A stretch of 64,000 nt of DNA from Acidocella sp. KAb 2-4 (GTDB taxonomy: Bacteria > Pseudomonadota > Alphaproteobacteria > Acetobacterales > Acetobacteraceae). The DNA is taken from assembly GCF_020567705.1 (NCBI RefSeq), contig NZ_JAJDJU010000003.1:62001-126000 (forward strand), in the 5' to 3' direction. Below are positions 16,710-24,762 of this stretch, piece by piece (the stretch's first letter is position 1; every line of letters starts with the position of its first letter). The notes under the pieces were generated by a model that searched no databases, was not told where the DNA came from, and was given only the letters and a program-made list of their open reading frames with translations. A program made the position numbers and the translations under genes.

Positions 16710-17459
16710 TTATGCGATGGCGCGGGCCTGCGGCTCCATTGCCGCGGAGACATTGCGTGCGTGGCCATCGGCCGGGGCGGCTTCGGGGCGGTGATCCACT
16801 ACCATGTAGCCGCGGCCCCAATTCGTCTCGATAAAATCGTCTACGCCCAGCGCCTGCAGCTTCTTACGGATTTTGCAGATGAAGACGTCGATGATTTTCG
16901 GGTTCGGCTCGTCCAGCCCGCCGTAAAGATGGTCGAGGATCGCCTCCTTGCTCAGCACCACTCCTTTGCGCAGCGCCAGGATCTCCGCGATCTGGTACTC
17001 CTTCTTGGTCAGCGTCACCGGGCGGCCTTTGGCGTAGATCTTCTTGGCGTTCATGTTGATCTCGACCGAGCCGATGCGCAGCGCGTTCTCCTGGAAGCCG
17101 CGCGAGCGGCGGATCAGGTTCTGTACCTTCATGAACACTTCTTCATGGGAGAGCGCGTCGACGATCAAATCGTCAGCCCCGGCCTGCAAGACGCGCAGGC
17201 GGGCCGCCTCGTTCAACGTGCGGGCCACGGCCACGACCGGCGCGCGCACCCGCGCCATGCGCAGTTTGCGGATGATTTCGAGGTCGCCCAGACGTTCCTC
17301 GGACAGGCGCAGCAGGATTGCATCGTAATCGTAGAACTTCACCAGATCGAGCGCCTCCTCGGCGTCGTTGGTTTCATCGACAATGGCCAGGCGCGAGCGC
17401 AGAAAAGCGGTTAGGAGGTCTTTTTTATTCGATGCTGTCTCAAAAGATAGGATTTTCAT
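16710..17459 (-). CDS. CtrA-like OmpR-family regulator with degenerate receiver domain
   Basis: A 249-aa winged-helix regulator. The DNA-binding half (residues ~125-225) closely follows CtrA: VTLTKKEYQIAEILALRKGVVLSKE, HLYGGLDEPNPKIIDVFICKIRKKL and TNWGRGYMV. In the receiver half the phosphoacceptor Asp51 of CtrA (YDYDIILLDL) is Arg51 here (YDYDAILLRL), the conserved switch Lys is lost (VDALS for MTKPF) and the N-terminal acidic pair is absent. It can therefore not be phosphorylated in the usual way. The ATG at 17459 has GGAGG 5 nt upstream; earlier in-frame codons lie in the AT-rich promoter region. Divergent from sdaA. Confidence 0.85.
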   Translation of the reverse strand: MKILSFETASNKKDLLTAFLRSRLAIVDETNDAEEALDLVKFYDYDAILLRLSEERLGDLEIIRKLRMARVRAPVVAVARTLNEAARLRVLQAGADDLIVDALSHEEVFMKVQNLIRRSRGFQENALRIGSVEINMNAKKIYAKGRPVTLTKKEYQIAEILALRKGVVLSKEAILDHLYGGLDEPNPKIIDVFICKIRKKLQALGVDDFIETNWGRGYMVVDHRPEAAPADGHARNVSAAMEPQARAIA

Positions 17460-17766
17460 ATCAGCCTCCGCTCGTTTGAGCAACAAATACAACCACAGCA
17501 AGAAATGGTCAATAAATTTATTTAACCTTCTTGTTAAGCGTGTAAAAATTAAGATTTTATAAACCAAATCTTACGCGAGCCGGTTGTGGGGGCCTGGCGG
17601 GGTGTCGATCTACCGCGCCTTATGCTTTGGATTACGTGGCTAAAGGCGCAATCAGCCACAAATTGTGAGGTTCTCTGTGGAATTATAGTAATGGTGTGCG
17701 CTTCGGTTCTGTCTTATGCTCGCGCGTATAATCGCCGCGCGGAAAATGACGGCGAAAGGAGTGTTA
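17460..17766. promoter_or_regulatory. AT-rich divergent promoter region with TTAAC-N6-GTTAA dyad
   Basis: This 307-bp gap between the CtrA-like regulator and sdaA is far more AT-rich than its surroundings. It contains the perfect inverted repeat TTAAC-N6-GTTAA at 17522-17537, about 63 bp upstream of the regulator start. The half-site recalls the CtrA box TTAA-N7-TTAA, but spacing and symmetry differ. Autoregulation is inference. An AAGGAGTG ribosome site precedes the sdaA ATG. Confidence 0.5.
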
Positions 17767-19149
17767 ATGCAGCCCGCCTCCGCCTCGTCCATTTCGCTGC
17801 TTGATCTGTTCCGGATCGGCCTCGGCCCGTCTTCCTCGCACACGGTCGGCCCGATGCGCGCGGCCAATGCGTTCCTCCAGGCCCTGAGTGGGCAGGAGGC
17901 GGAGGTCGCGCGGCTGACCGCCACCGCCTATGGCTCACTGGCCTGGACCGGCAAGGGCCATGCCACGGACCGGGCGATGTTGCTCGGTCTTGCCGGATGC
18001 CGGCCTGATGCGATCGGCCCGGACGACGCGGCACGGCTGGCCGCCGATATCGTGGCGACACACAGGCTACGCCTGCCGGGCGGGCGTGAGATTGAATTCG
18101 ATCCGGCGCGGGATGTGATCTTCGACCGCGAAGCCCAATTCACGCGCCACACCAACGCCATGCGCTTCGCCGCCTATGATCAGGCGGGGCGCGAACTCAT
18201 CGCGCAAATCTGGTTTTCGATCGGCGGCGGCTTCGTGGTGCGCGAGGGCGAGGCGGATGAGTCGCCCACGGAGCAGGCGCTGCCTTATCAATATGGTAAT
18301 GCGGCGGACATGTTGAGTGCTGCGGCGCGGGCGGGGCTGAGCATTGCCGAGTTGGCCCTGGCGAATGAGAGCGCGCGCCGCCCGAGCGCGGAGGTAGTGG
18401 CCTATATCGACAATATCGCCGCCACCATGTTCGCCTGCATCGAGCGCGGCCTGGCCCATGAGGGCGAACTGGCGGGCGGGCTCAAGGTCAAGCGCCGCGC
18501 GCACCGCATCTTCGCCGGGTTGCAGCAGCGCGCCCAAGGGAATGAATTCATCCCGCACACGCATCTCGATTACGTGTCGGCCTTCGCCATGGCGGTAAAT
18601 GAGGAGAATGCGGCGGGTGGGCGCGTGGTGACCGCGCCGACCAATGGCGCGGCCGGGGTGATCCCCGCCGTGCTGCGCTATTACCGCGATTTCTGCGAGA
18701 CCGCGACCAGCGGGGGGATTCAGACCTTCTTCCTGACCGCTGCCGCCATTGGCGGGCTGATCAAGCATAATGCCTCGATTTCCGGCGCCGAGGTGGGGTG
18801 CCAGGGCGAGGTGGGGTCGGCTTCGGCCATGGCCGCGGCCGGGCTGTGCGCGGCGCTGGGCGGCAGCAATGCGCAGATCGAGAACGCCGCCGAGATCGCC
18901 ATGGAGCATCATCTCGGCATGACCTGCGACCCGATTGGCGGGCTGGTGCAGGTGCCCTGCATCGAGCGTAACGCGTTTGGCGCGATCAAGGCGATCGCGG
19001 CGGCCTCGCTCGCCTTGCAGGGCGATGGCACGCATATCGTGTCGCTGGACGCGGTGATCGAGACGATGCGCCAGACCGGGCTGGATATGCAGAGCAAATA
19101 CAAGGAAACCAGCCTTGGCGGCCTTGCGGCGAATGTGGCGATCTGTTGA
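17767..19149 (+). CDS. sdaA: L-serine ammonia-lyase (iron-sulfur type)
   Basis: A 460-aa [4Fe-4S] serine dehydratase that deaminates L-serine to pyruvate. The N-terminal beta domain carries [16 protein letters not shown]; the alpha domain has [39 protein letters not shown] and [18 protein letters not shown], which include the cluster Cys residues. It is a single-chain enzyme of normal length. AAGGAGTG lies 5 nt before the ATG at 17767. The dimethylglycine dehydrogenase-like gene downstream may contribute to the same serine/glycine/one-carbon metabolism, after an 86-bp gap holding a GC-rich hairpin. Confidence 0.95.
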   Translation: MQPASASSISLLDLFRIGLGPSSSHTVGPMRAANAFLQALSGQEAEVARLTATAYGSLAWTGKGHATDRAMLLGLAGCRPDAIGPDDAARLAADIVATHRLRLPGGREIEFDPARDVIFDREAQFTRHTNAMRFAAYDQAGRELIAQIWFSIGGGFVVREGEADESPTEQALPYQYGNAADMLSAAARAGLSIAELALANESARRPSAEVVAYIDNIAATMFACIERGLAHEGELAGGLKVKRRAHRIFAGLQQRAQGNEFIPHTHLDYVSAFAMAVNEENAAGGRVVTAPTNGAAGVIPAVLRYYRDFCETATSGGIQTFFLTAAAIGGLIKHNASISGAEVGCQGEVGSASAMAAAGLCAALGGSNAQIENAAEIAMEHHLGMTCDPIGGLVQVPCIERNAFGAIKAIAAASLALQGDGTHIVSLDAVIETMRQTGLDMQSKYKETSLGGLAANVAIC

Positions 19150-19235
19150 CTTTGTGGCTTTGTGTGGGTTTCGATTGACGCCGCGCCCGGCGCGGCGCAG
19201 GAATCCTGTCGTATCTGGTTCAGGGGAGTAGGGGG

Positions 19236-21674
19236 ATGAATTTTCCAACGCAGGCGCGCGCGGTCATCATTGGCGGCGGGATCATCGGCTGTTCCACTGC
19301 CTATCATTTGGCCAAGCTGGGCTGGGAGGTGGTGCTGCTGGAGCGCCACAAGCTCACCTCGGGCAGCACATGGCACGCCGCCGGGCTGGTGGGGCAGTTG
19401 CGCACCAGCGCCAATATCACCCAGTTGCTGGGCGAATCGGTGAAGCTCTACCGCACGCTGGAGGCGGAGACCGGCCTCGCCACCGGCTGGAAGATGAATG
19501 GCGGGTTACGGCTGGCGTGTAACGAGGAGCGTTGGATCGAGGTGAAGCGCCAGGCGACCACGGCGCGCAGCTTTGGGCTGGAGATGCATCTGCTCACACC
19601 GTCGGAGGCGCAGAAGCTGTGGCCGCTGATGGACGTGCATGACGTGATCGGCGCCGCGTTTCTGCCCACCGATGGCCAGGCCAATCCAAGTGACATCACC
19701 CAATCCCTGGCGCGGGGCGCGCGCATGGCCGGGGCGAAGATTTTTGAAAATGTCGAGGTTACTGGCTTCGAAATCGAGAAGGGCCGGGTGGTAGCGGTGC
19801 TCACCGATCGCGGGCGCGTTGCCTGCGAGGTGGCGGTGAATTGCGCCGGGCAATGGGCGCGCGAACTGGGCAGGCTGGCGGGCGTGAACGTGCCGCTGGT
19901 CTCAGTGGAGCACCAATACATGGTGACCGAGCGGATCGAGGGCGTGCCGCCGGATCTGCCGACCCTGCGCGACCCCGACCGGCTGACCTATTACAAAGAG
20001 GAAGTTGGCGGGCTGGTGATGGGCGGCTATGAACCGAACCCGATTCCCTGGGCGCAAAAGGGCTTCCCCAGGAATTTCGAATTTCAGCTGCTCGACTCCA
20101 ATTTCGACCATTTCACGCCGATCATGGAATTGGCGATGGGCCGCGTGCCGGCCTTGCAGAGTGCCGGGGTCAAGCAGCTTATCAACGGGCCGGAGAGTTT
20201 CACGCCGGATGGCAATTTCATCCTGGGCGAGGCGCCGGAGCTGGGCGGGTTTTTTGTCGGGGCGGGGTTCAACGCGTTCGGCATCGCCTCGGGCGGGGGC
20301 GCGGGCAAGGTGCTGGCGGAGTGGATCGCGGGCGGCGAGCCGCCTTATGATCTGTGGCCGGTGGATATCCGCCGCTTCGGGCGCAACCATCAGGATGTGG
20401 AATGGGTGCGCGCGCGCACGCTGCAAGCCTATGCGCGGCATTACACCATCGCCTACCCGGCCGAGGAATTCACCACCGGGCGGAAGCTGCGTCGCTCGCC
20501 GCTTTATGCCACGCTCCAGGCCCAGGGGGCGGTGTTTGGCGAGAAGCTCGGCTGGGAGCGGCCGAACTGGTTCGCCGCCCCCGGCGAGGCGGCCGAGGAC
20601 CGCTACACCTATAAGCGCCCCAACTGGTTCACCGCCGTGGCGCGCGAGCATCAGGCGGTGCGCGAGCGTGTGGGGGTGTTCGACCAGACCTCCTTCGCCA
20701 AATTCATGGTGGTGGGACGCGATGCCGAGGCGGCGCTCTCCTGGATCTGCGCCAATGACGTGGCGAAGAAGCCAGGCAGCCTGACCTATACGCAGATGCT
20801 CAACAGCCGTGGCGGCATCGAGGCGGATCTCACCGTGGCGCGGCTCTCGGAGACGGAATTCTACATCGTCACCGGCACTGGCTTCGCCACGCATGACGCG
20901 GATTGGATCCGCCGCAACATCCCGGCGGGGCTGGACGCGCATCTGCTGGATGTGACCTCAGCCAACGCGACGCTGAGCCTGATGGGGCCGCTTGCGCGGC
21001 ATGTGCTGGAGAAGCTGACCAGCGACGATGTTTCCAATGCCGCGTTCCCGTTCGGGCAGTGCCGCCGCCTGTGCGTGGCCGGGGCGCCGGTGCTGGCGCT
21101 GCGCGTGACCTATGTCGGCGAGTTGGGCTGGGAACTGCACATCCCCACCGAATTCGCCGCCACGGTGTATGAGGCGCTGATGGCCGCCGGGGCGGAATTC
21201 GGCATCGCCAATGCCGGGTACCGGGCCATCGAGACGCTGCGGTTGGAGAAGGGCTATCGCGCCTGGGGGGCGGATATTGGCCCTGATTACACACCGCTGG
21301 AAGCTGGGCTGGGCTGGGCGGTGAAGCTGCGCAAGCCGACGCCCTTCCTGGGCCGCGCGGCGCTGGAGGCGCAGAAGCGCGACGGCGTGAAGAAGCTGCT
21401 CGCCACCTTCACGGTGGATGAGCCGGAGATCATCCTGCTCGGCCGCGAGACCATCTACCGCAATGGCGCGCGCGTGGGCTGGCTCGCCTCGGGCGGGTTT
21501 GGCCACACGCTGGGTAAGCCGATCGGGCTCGGCTATGTGCGCAACCCGGCGGGGCTGGACGAGGATTTCGTGCTCTCGGGCGGCTATGAGCTGGAGGTGG
21601 CGGGCGAGCGGGTGCATGCCAATGTGCACCTGGCGCCGCTGCACGACGCCAGGATGGAACGCATCAAGGCCTGA
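19236..21674 (+). CDS. FAD-dependent dimethylglycine/sarcosine dehydrogenase-like protein with GcvT domain
   Basis: An 812-aa fusion enzyme. Residues 1-~390 are a DAO-type FAD domain beginning ARAVIIGGGIIGCSTAYHLAKLGWEVVLLERHKLTSGSTWHAAGL (broken here by family blocks), where the His after TSGSTW is the FAD-linking position in dimethylglycine dehydrogenase. Residues ~430-800 are the folate-binding aminomethyltransferase (GcvT) domain: GVFDQTSFAKFMVVG, LNSRGGIEADLTVARL, YVGELGWELHIP, RLEKGYRAWGADI. The family demethylates N-methylglycines and passes formaldehyde to tetrahydrofolate. Strong ribosome site (AGGGGAG then GGGGG) before the ATG. Exact substrate unknown. Confidence 0.87.
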   Translation: MNFPTQARAVIIGGGIIGCSTAYHLAKLGWEVVLLERHKLTSGSTWHAAGLVGQLRTSANITQLLGESVKLYRTLEAETGLATGWKMNGGLRLACNEERWIEVKRQATTARSFGLEMHLLTPSEAQKLWPLMDVHDVIGAAFLPTDGQANPSDITQSLARGARMAGAKIFENVEVTGFEIEKGRVVAVLTDRGRVACEVAVNCAGQWARELGRLAGVNVPLVSVEHQYMVTERIEGVPPDLPTLRDPDRLTYYKEEVGGLVMGGYEPNPIPWAQKGFPRNFEFQLLDSNFDHFTPIMELAMGRVPALQSAGVKQLINGPESFTPDGNFILGEAPELGGFFVGAGFNAFGIASGGGAGKVLAEWIAGGEPPYDLWPVDIRRFGRNHQDVEWVRARTLQAYARHYTIAYPAEEFTTGRKLRRSPLYATLQAQGAVFGEKLGWERPNWFAAPGEAAEDRYTYKRPNWFTAVAREHQAVRERVGVFDQTSFAKFMVVGRDAEAALSWICANDVAKKPGSLTYTQMLNSRGGIEADLTVARLSETEFYIVTGTGFATHDADWIRRNIPAGLDAHLLDVTSANATLSLMGPLARHVLEKLTSDDVSNAAFPFGQCRRLCVAGAPVLALRVTYVGELGWELHIPTEFAATVYEALMAAGAEFGIANAGYRAIETLRLEKGYRAWGADIGPDYTPLEAGLGWAVKLRKPTPFLGRAALEAQKRDGVKKLLATFTVDEPEIILLGRETIYRNGARVGWLASGGFGHTLGKPIGLGYVRNPAGLDEDFVLSGGYELEVAGERVHANVHLAPLHDARMERIKA

Positions 21675-21684
21675 GCCGCGGCGC

Positions 21685-22926
21685 TCAGCTCAGCGATTTC
21701 AACTCCACCGCGCTGTCAGCCAGCAGCGCGGGGGCGGGCGACAGCTTGTTGGTGACGAAGCGCTTGGCCTGGTTGAATTCCGCGATGGCGTTGACGCAAT
21801 CGGCGGCGATCACGCGGCCCTCCTTGAGGTAGAAGGCAACGAAGCCTTCGGGCGTGCGCGGGGCGCGCAGCACCACTTGGTCGTGTCCCTGAGACAGCCC
21901 GACCGATTGCAGCTTGAGATTATACTGGTCCGACCAGAACCACGGCACGGCGTTATAGGCCGAGGGGGCGCCGTTGAGCACCGAGGCGGCGACGCGCGCG
22001 TGCTCGGTGGCGTTGGGCACTGATTCCAGCCGCGCGCGCTGGCCGGTGAAGGGCAGGGGGAAATTGGCGCAATCGCCAATGGCCAGGATGTCCGGGTCGG
22101 AGCTCTGGCAGAATTCGTCCACCACCACGCCGTTATTCACTTCCAGCCCGGCGGCCTGGGCCAGTTCCACATTCGGCACCAGCCCCGCGGCCACCAGCAC
22201 GAGATCGGCCGGAAGCGCCGCCCCGCCCGCGCAGCGCACGGCGCCGACATGGCTCGCATCCCCGGCGGCGGGCAGGAAGGCCTCGACCCCGGTATTGAGG
22301 TGGAATTTAACCCCATGCGCGGCATGGGCTTTTTCGTAGAAGGCGGAGAGTTCCGGCCCGGCGACGCGCGCCAGCACGCGCGGGGCGAATTCCACGACAT
22401 CGACGCTGAGCCCGGTCTTGATCGCCACGGCCGCGACTTCCAGCCCGATATAGCCGGCGCCGACGATCACCAGCCGCTTGCCGGCGGTGAAGGCCGGGCG
22501 CAGCGCATCGACATCGGCGATGCTGCGGATGGTGTAGAGCCCGGCCAGATCGCCGCCCGGAATGGGCAGCAGGCGGGCCCGCCCGCCAGTGGCCAGCACC
22601 AGCTTGCCGTAGCCCAGCGTGGCGCCGTCTTGCAGGGTCAGCCGGTGGGCGGCGCGGTCGATCGCGGTGACGGTGGTTGAGGGGTGCCAGGCGATCCCGG
22701 CTTTTTCGTACGCGGCGGGGGCGCGCAGCAGCAGCGAGTCGACCGTGACCTCGCCCGAGAGAAACGCCTTGGACAGAGGCGGGCGGTGATAAGGCAACAC
22801 GTTCTCGCTGCTCAGCAGCGCGATGGAACCCGTAAACCCGCCCTGGCGGAGGCGGAACGCGCACTCGCCGCCGGCATGGCTGCCGCCAACGATGACCACA
22901 TCCGCGCGTCCAGAATTTTCAGACAT
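21685..22926 (-). CDS. NAD(P)H-dependent ferredoxin/rubredoxin reductase, FAD type
   Basis: A 413-aa flavoprotein of the putidaredoxin-reductase class. FAD motif VVIVGGSHAGGECAFRLRQGGF, the substrate-side block LPYHRPPLSKAFLSGE, NAD motif LVIVGAGYIGLEVAAVAIKTGLSVDVVE and the C-terminal FAD contact ILAIGDCANFP. These enzymes pass electrons to [2Fe-2S] ferredoxins serving P450s or dioxygenases. The ATG at 22926 is chosen over an earlier TTG; GAGGG lies 6 nt upstream. The likely partners here are the ferredoxin at 27.4 kb and the P450 at 31.1 kb, although it is not adjacent to either. Confidence 0.87.
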   Translation of the reverse strand: MSENSGRADVVIVGGSHAGGECAFRLRQGGFTGSIALLSSENVLPYHRPPLSKAFLSGEVTVDSLLLRAPAAYEKAGIAWHPSTTVTAIDRAAHRLTLQDGATLGYGKLVLATGGRARLLPIPGGDLAGLYTIRSIADVDALRPAFTAGKRLVIVGAGYIGLEVAAVAIKTGLSVDVVEFAPRVLARVAGPELSAFYEKAHAAHGVKFHLNTGVEAFLPAAGDASHVGAVRCAGGAALPADLVLVAAGLVPNVELAQAAGLEVNNGVVVDEFCQSSDPDILAIGDCANFPLPFTGQRARLESVPNATEHARVAASVLNGAPSAYNAVPWFWSDQYNLKLQSVGLSQGHDQVVLRAPRTPEGFVAFYLKEGRVIAADCVNAIAEFNQAKRFVTNKLSPAPALLADSAVELKSLS

Positions 22927-22987
22927 AACCAACCCTCAAGCCAATTTCGTTGGCATTGGCTGTAACCGAACTGAGGGGGGGCGGCAA

Positions 22988-23019
22988 GCGCGGCCGGGCA
23001 CGCCAAGACCCGGCCGCGC
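22988..23019 (-). terminator. Long GC hairpin after the acyl-CoA synthetase gene
   Basis: Perfect 11-bp arms, GCGCGGCCGGG at 22988-22998 and CCCGGCCGCGC at 23009-23019, with a 10-nt loop. There is no T-run on either side, so it may only stabilise the transcript end of the leftward gene or block read-through. Confidence 0.45.
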
Positions 23020-23027
23020 GGCGAGGT

Positions 23028-24656
23028 TTATTGCGGCTGCGCCAGCTTGCGCAGCAGGTGTTTCTGGATCTTGCCGGTGGAGGTTTTCGGCAGCTCGCCA
23101 AACACATATTTCTTCGGGATCTTGAAGCCGGCGAGATGCTCGCGGCAGAAGGCGGTGAGTTCGGCCTCGCTCGCCTCCATGCCGTCCTTCAGTGTGATCA
23201 CCGCCATCGGCACCTCGCCCCATTTCTCGTCGGGCGCGGCGACCACGGCGGCCTCGCGCACTGCGGGGTGGCGGTAGAGCACATCCTCCACTTCCAGCGA
23301 GGAAATATTCTCGCCGCCGGAGATGATGATGTCCTTCGAGCGGTCCTTGATCTCGACATAGCCATCGGGGTGCAGCACGCCGAGATCGCCGGTGAGGAAC
23401 CAGCCGTCGCGAAACGCCTCAGCCGTGGCCTTGGGGTTTTTCAGATAGCCCTTCATCACCACATTGCCGCGGAAGGCCAGCTCGCCCAGCGTCGTGCCAT
23501 CCATCGGCACCGGCTTGCCGGTGGGGTCGAGGATGGTGAGATCCTCCTGCGTGGCGTTGGGCACGCCTTGGCGGGACATCAGCTTGGCGCGCGTGGTCAC
23601 GTCCAGCGCCGGCCAGCTCGGCTGGATCTCGCAATTGGCCGACGGGCCGTAGACCTCGGTCAGCCCGTATACGTGATGCACGCGGAAGCCCAGCCGCTCG
23701 GTGCCCTCGATGATCGCGCTCGGCGGCGCCGCTCCGGCGGTGGCGACGAGCACGCGATGCGGCAGCGGTTTGCGCTGCGCGGCGGGGGCGTTGATGAGCA
23801 TGCCGAGCACGATCGGCGCGCCGCACATATGTGTCACGTCATGCCGGGCGATGTGGTCGAAGATCGCCCCGGCCTCGACCTTGCGCAGGCAGACATGGGT
23901 GCCGCCAACGGCGGTGACGGCCCAGGTGAGCGTCCAGCCCGAGCAATGGAACATCGGCAGCGTCCACAGATATTTGGCGCTGCGGGTGAGGCCCATGGTG
24001 AGCGCGATGCCGACCGCGCCGAGATAGGCGCCGCGATGCGAATACACCACGCCCTTGGGGTTGCCGGTGGTGCCGGAGGTGTAGTTCACCGCGATGGATT
24101 TCCACTCATCATCGGGCAGCGCCCAATCGGCGGGGGCGTGCGGGGCGATCCAGTCCTCGTATTCCGGCGCGCCCATGGTCAGCCCGGCGGGCGCGGCCTC
24201 GTCGGCGATTTCCACCACCGGGATGGCGTGCCCGATCTCGGCCAAGGCGGCCTGGGCCTTGGGCGCCCATTCGCGGTCGACCAGGAACAGCTTGGCCTCG
24301 GCGTGTTCCAGGATGAAGGCGATGGCCGAGGGGTCGAGCAGCGTGTTGATCATGCACAGCACCGCGCCGGCCAGGGGCGCGGCGTAATGCGCCTCCAGCG
24401 GCACCGGGCCATTGGGCGAGAGCACGGCCACGCACTCGCCGGGCTTGACCCCGGCGGCGGCGATGGCGCTGGCGAATTTGCGGACTCGCCCGGCGAATTC
24501 CGCGTAGGTGTAGCGGCGGTCGTGATGCGTGACGGCGAGCTTTTCGGGGAACACCAGCTCCGCCCGGCGCAGGAAGCTGAGCGGCGAGAGCGGTACGTAA
24601 TTCGCCGGGTTTTTGTCGAGATCGGTTTCGAAGATTGCGGTCATGGCGTCGTTCAT
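23028..24656 (-). CDS. Acyl-CoA synthetase (AMP-forming)
   Basis: A 542-aa adenylate-forming ligase that activates a carboxylic acid as acyl-AMP and then acyl-CoA. The AMP-binding P-loop is YTSGTTGNPKGVVYSH; YGLTEVYGP, GELAFRGNVVMKGYLKNP, WFLTGDLGVLHPDGYVEIKDRSKDIIISGGENIS and the final GKIQKHLLRKLA (with the catalytic Lys) complete the set. It resembles the medium-chain/FadD-like group. The ATG at 24656 begins the conserved N terminus; an ATG four codons later is possible. Next to an acyl-CoA dehydrogenase and a TetR regulator, it probably begins a fatty or aryl acid beta-oxidation route. Chain length is unknown. Confidence 0.88.
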   Translation of the reverse strand: MNDAMTAIFETDLDKNPANYVPLSPLSFLRRAELVFPEKLAVTHHDRRYTYAEFAGRVRKFASAIAAAGVKPGECVAVLSPNGPVPLEAHYAAPLAGAVLCMINTLLDPSAIAFILEHAEAKLFLVDREWAPKAQAALAEIGHAIPVVEIADEAAPAGLTMGAPEYEDWIAPHAPADWALPDDEWKSIAVNYTSGTTGNPKGVVYSHRGAYLGAVGIALTMGLTRSAKYLWTLPMFHCSGWTLTWAVTAVGGTHVCLRKVEAGAIFDHIARHDVTHMCGAPIVLGMLINAPAAQRKPLPHRVLVATAGAAPPSAIIEGTERLGFRVHHVYGLTEVYGPSANCEIQPSWPALDVTTRAKLMSRQGVPNATQEDLTILDPTGKPVPMDGTTLGELAFRGNVVMKGYLKNPKATAEAFRDGWFLTGDLGVLHPDGYVEIKDRSKDIIISGGENISSLEVEDVLYRHPAVREAAVVAAPDEKWGEVPMAVITLKDGMEASEAELTAFCREHLAGFKIPKKYVFGELPKTSTGKIQKHLLRKLAQPQ

Positions 24657-24762
24657 CTTGGGGTCCCTCATCCCTGGCTGCGCGGCCTTGGCGATATTCT
24701 GTTGTGGTTGGCCGCCGGGTTGGCGCAGCTCAGCGCCATTTCTCGGCGGTGGCAAGCCTGTG

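Noticed and set aside
17522-17537. Canonical CtrA box
   Set aside because: The half-sites are inverted with a 6-bp gap and not the direct TTAA-N7-TTAA repeat; listed only as a dyad.
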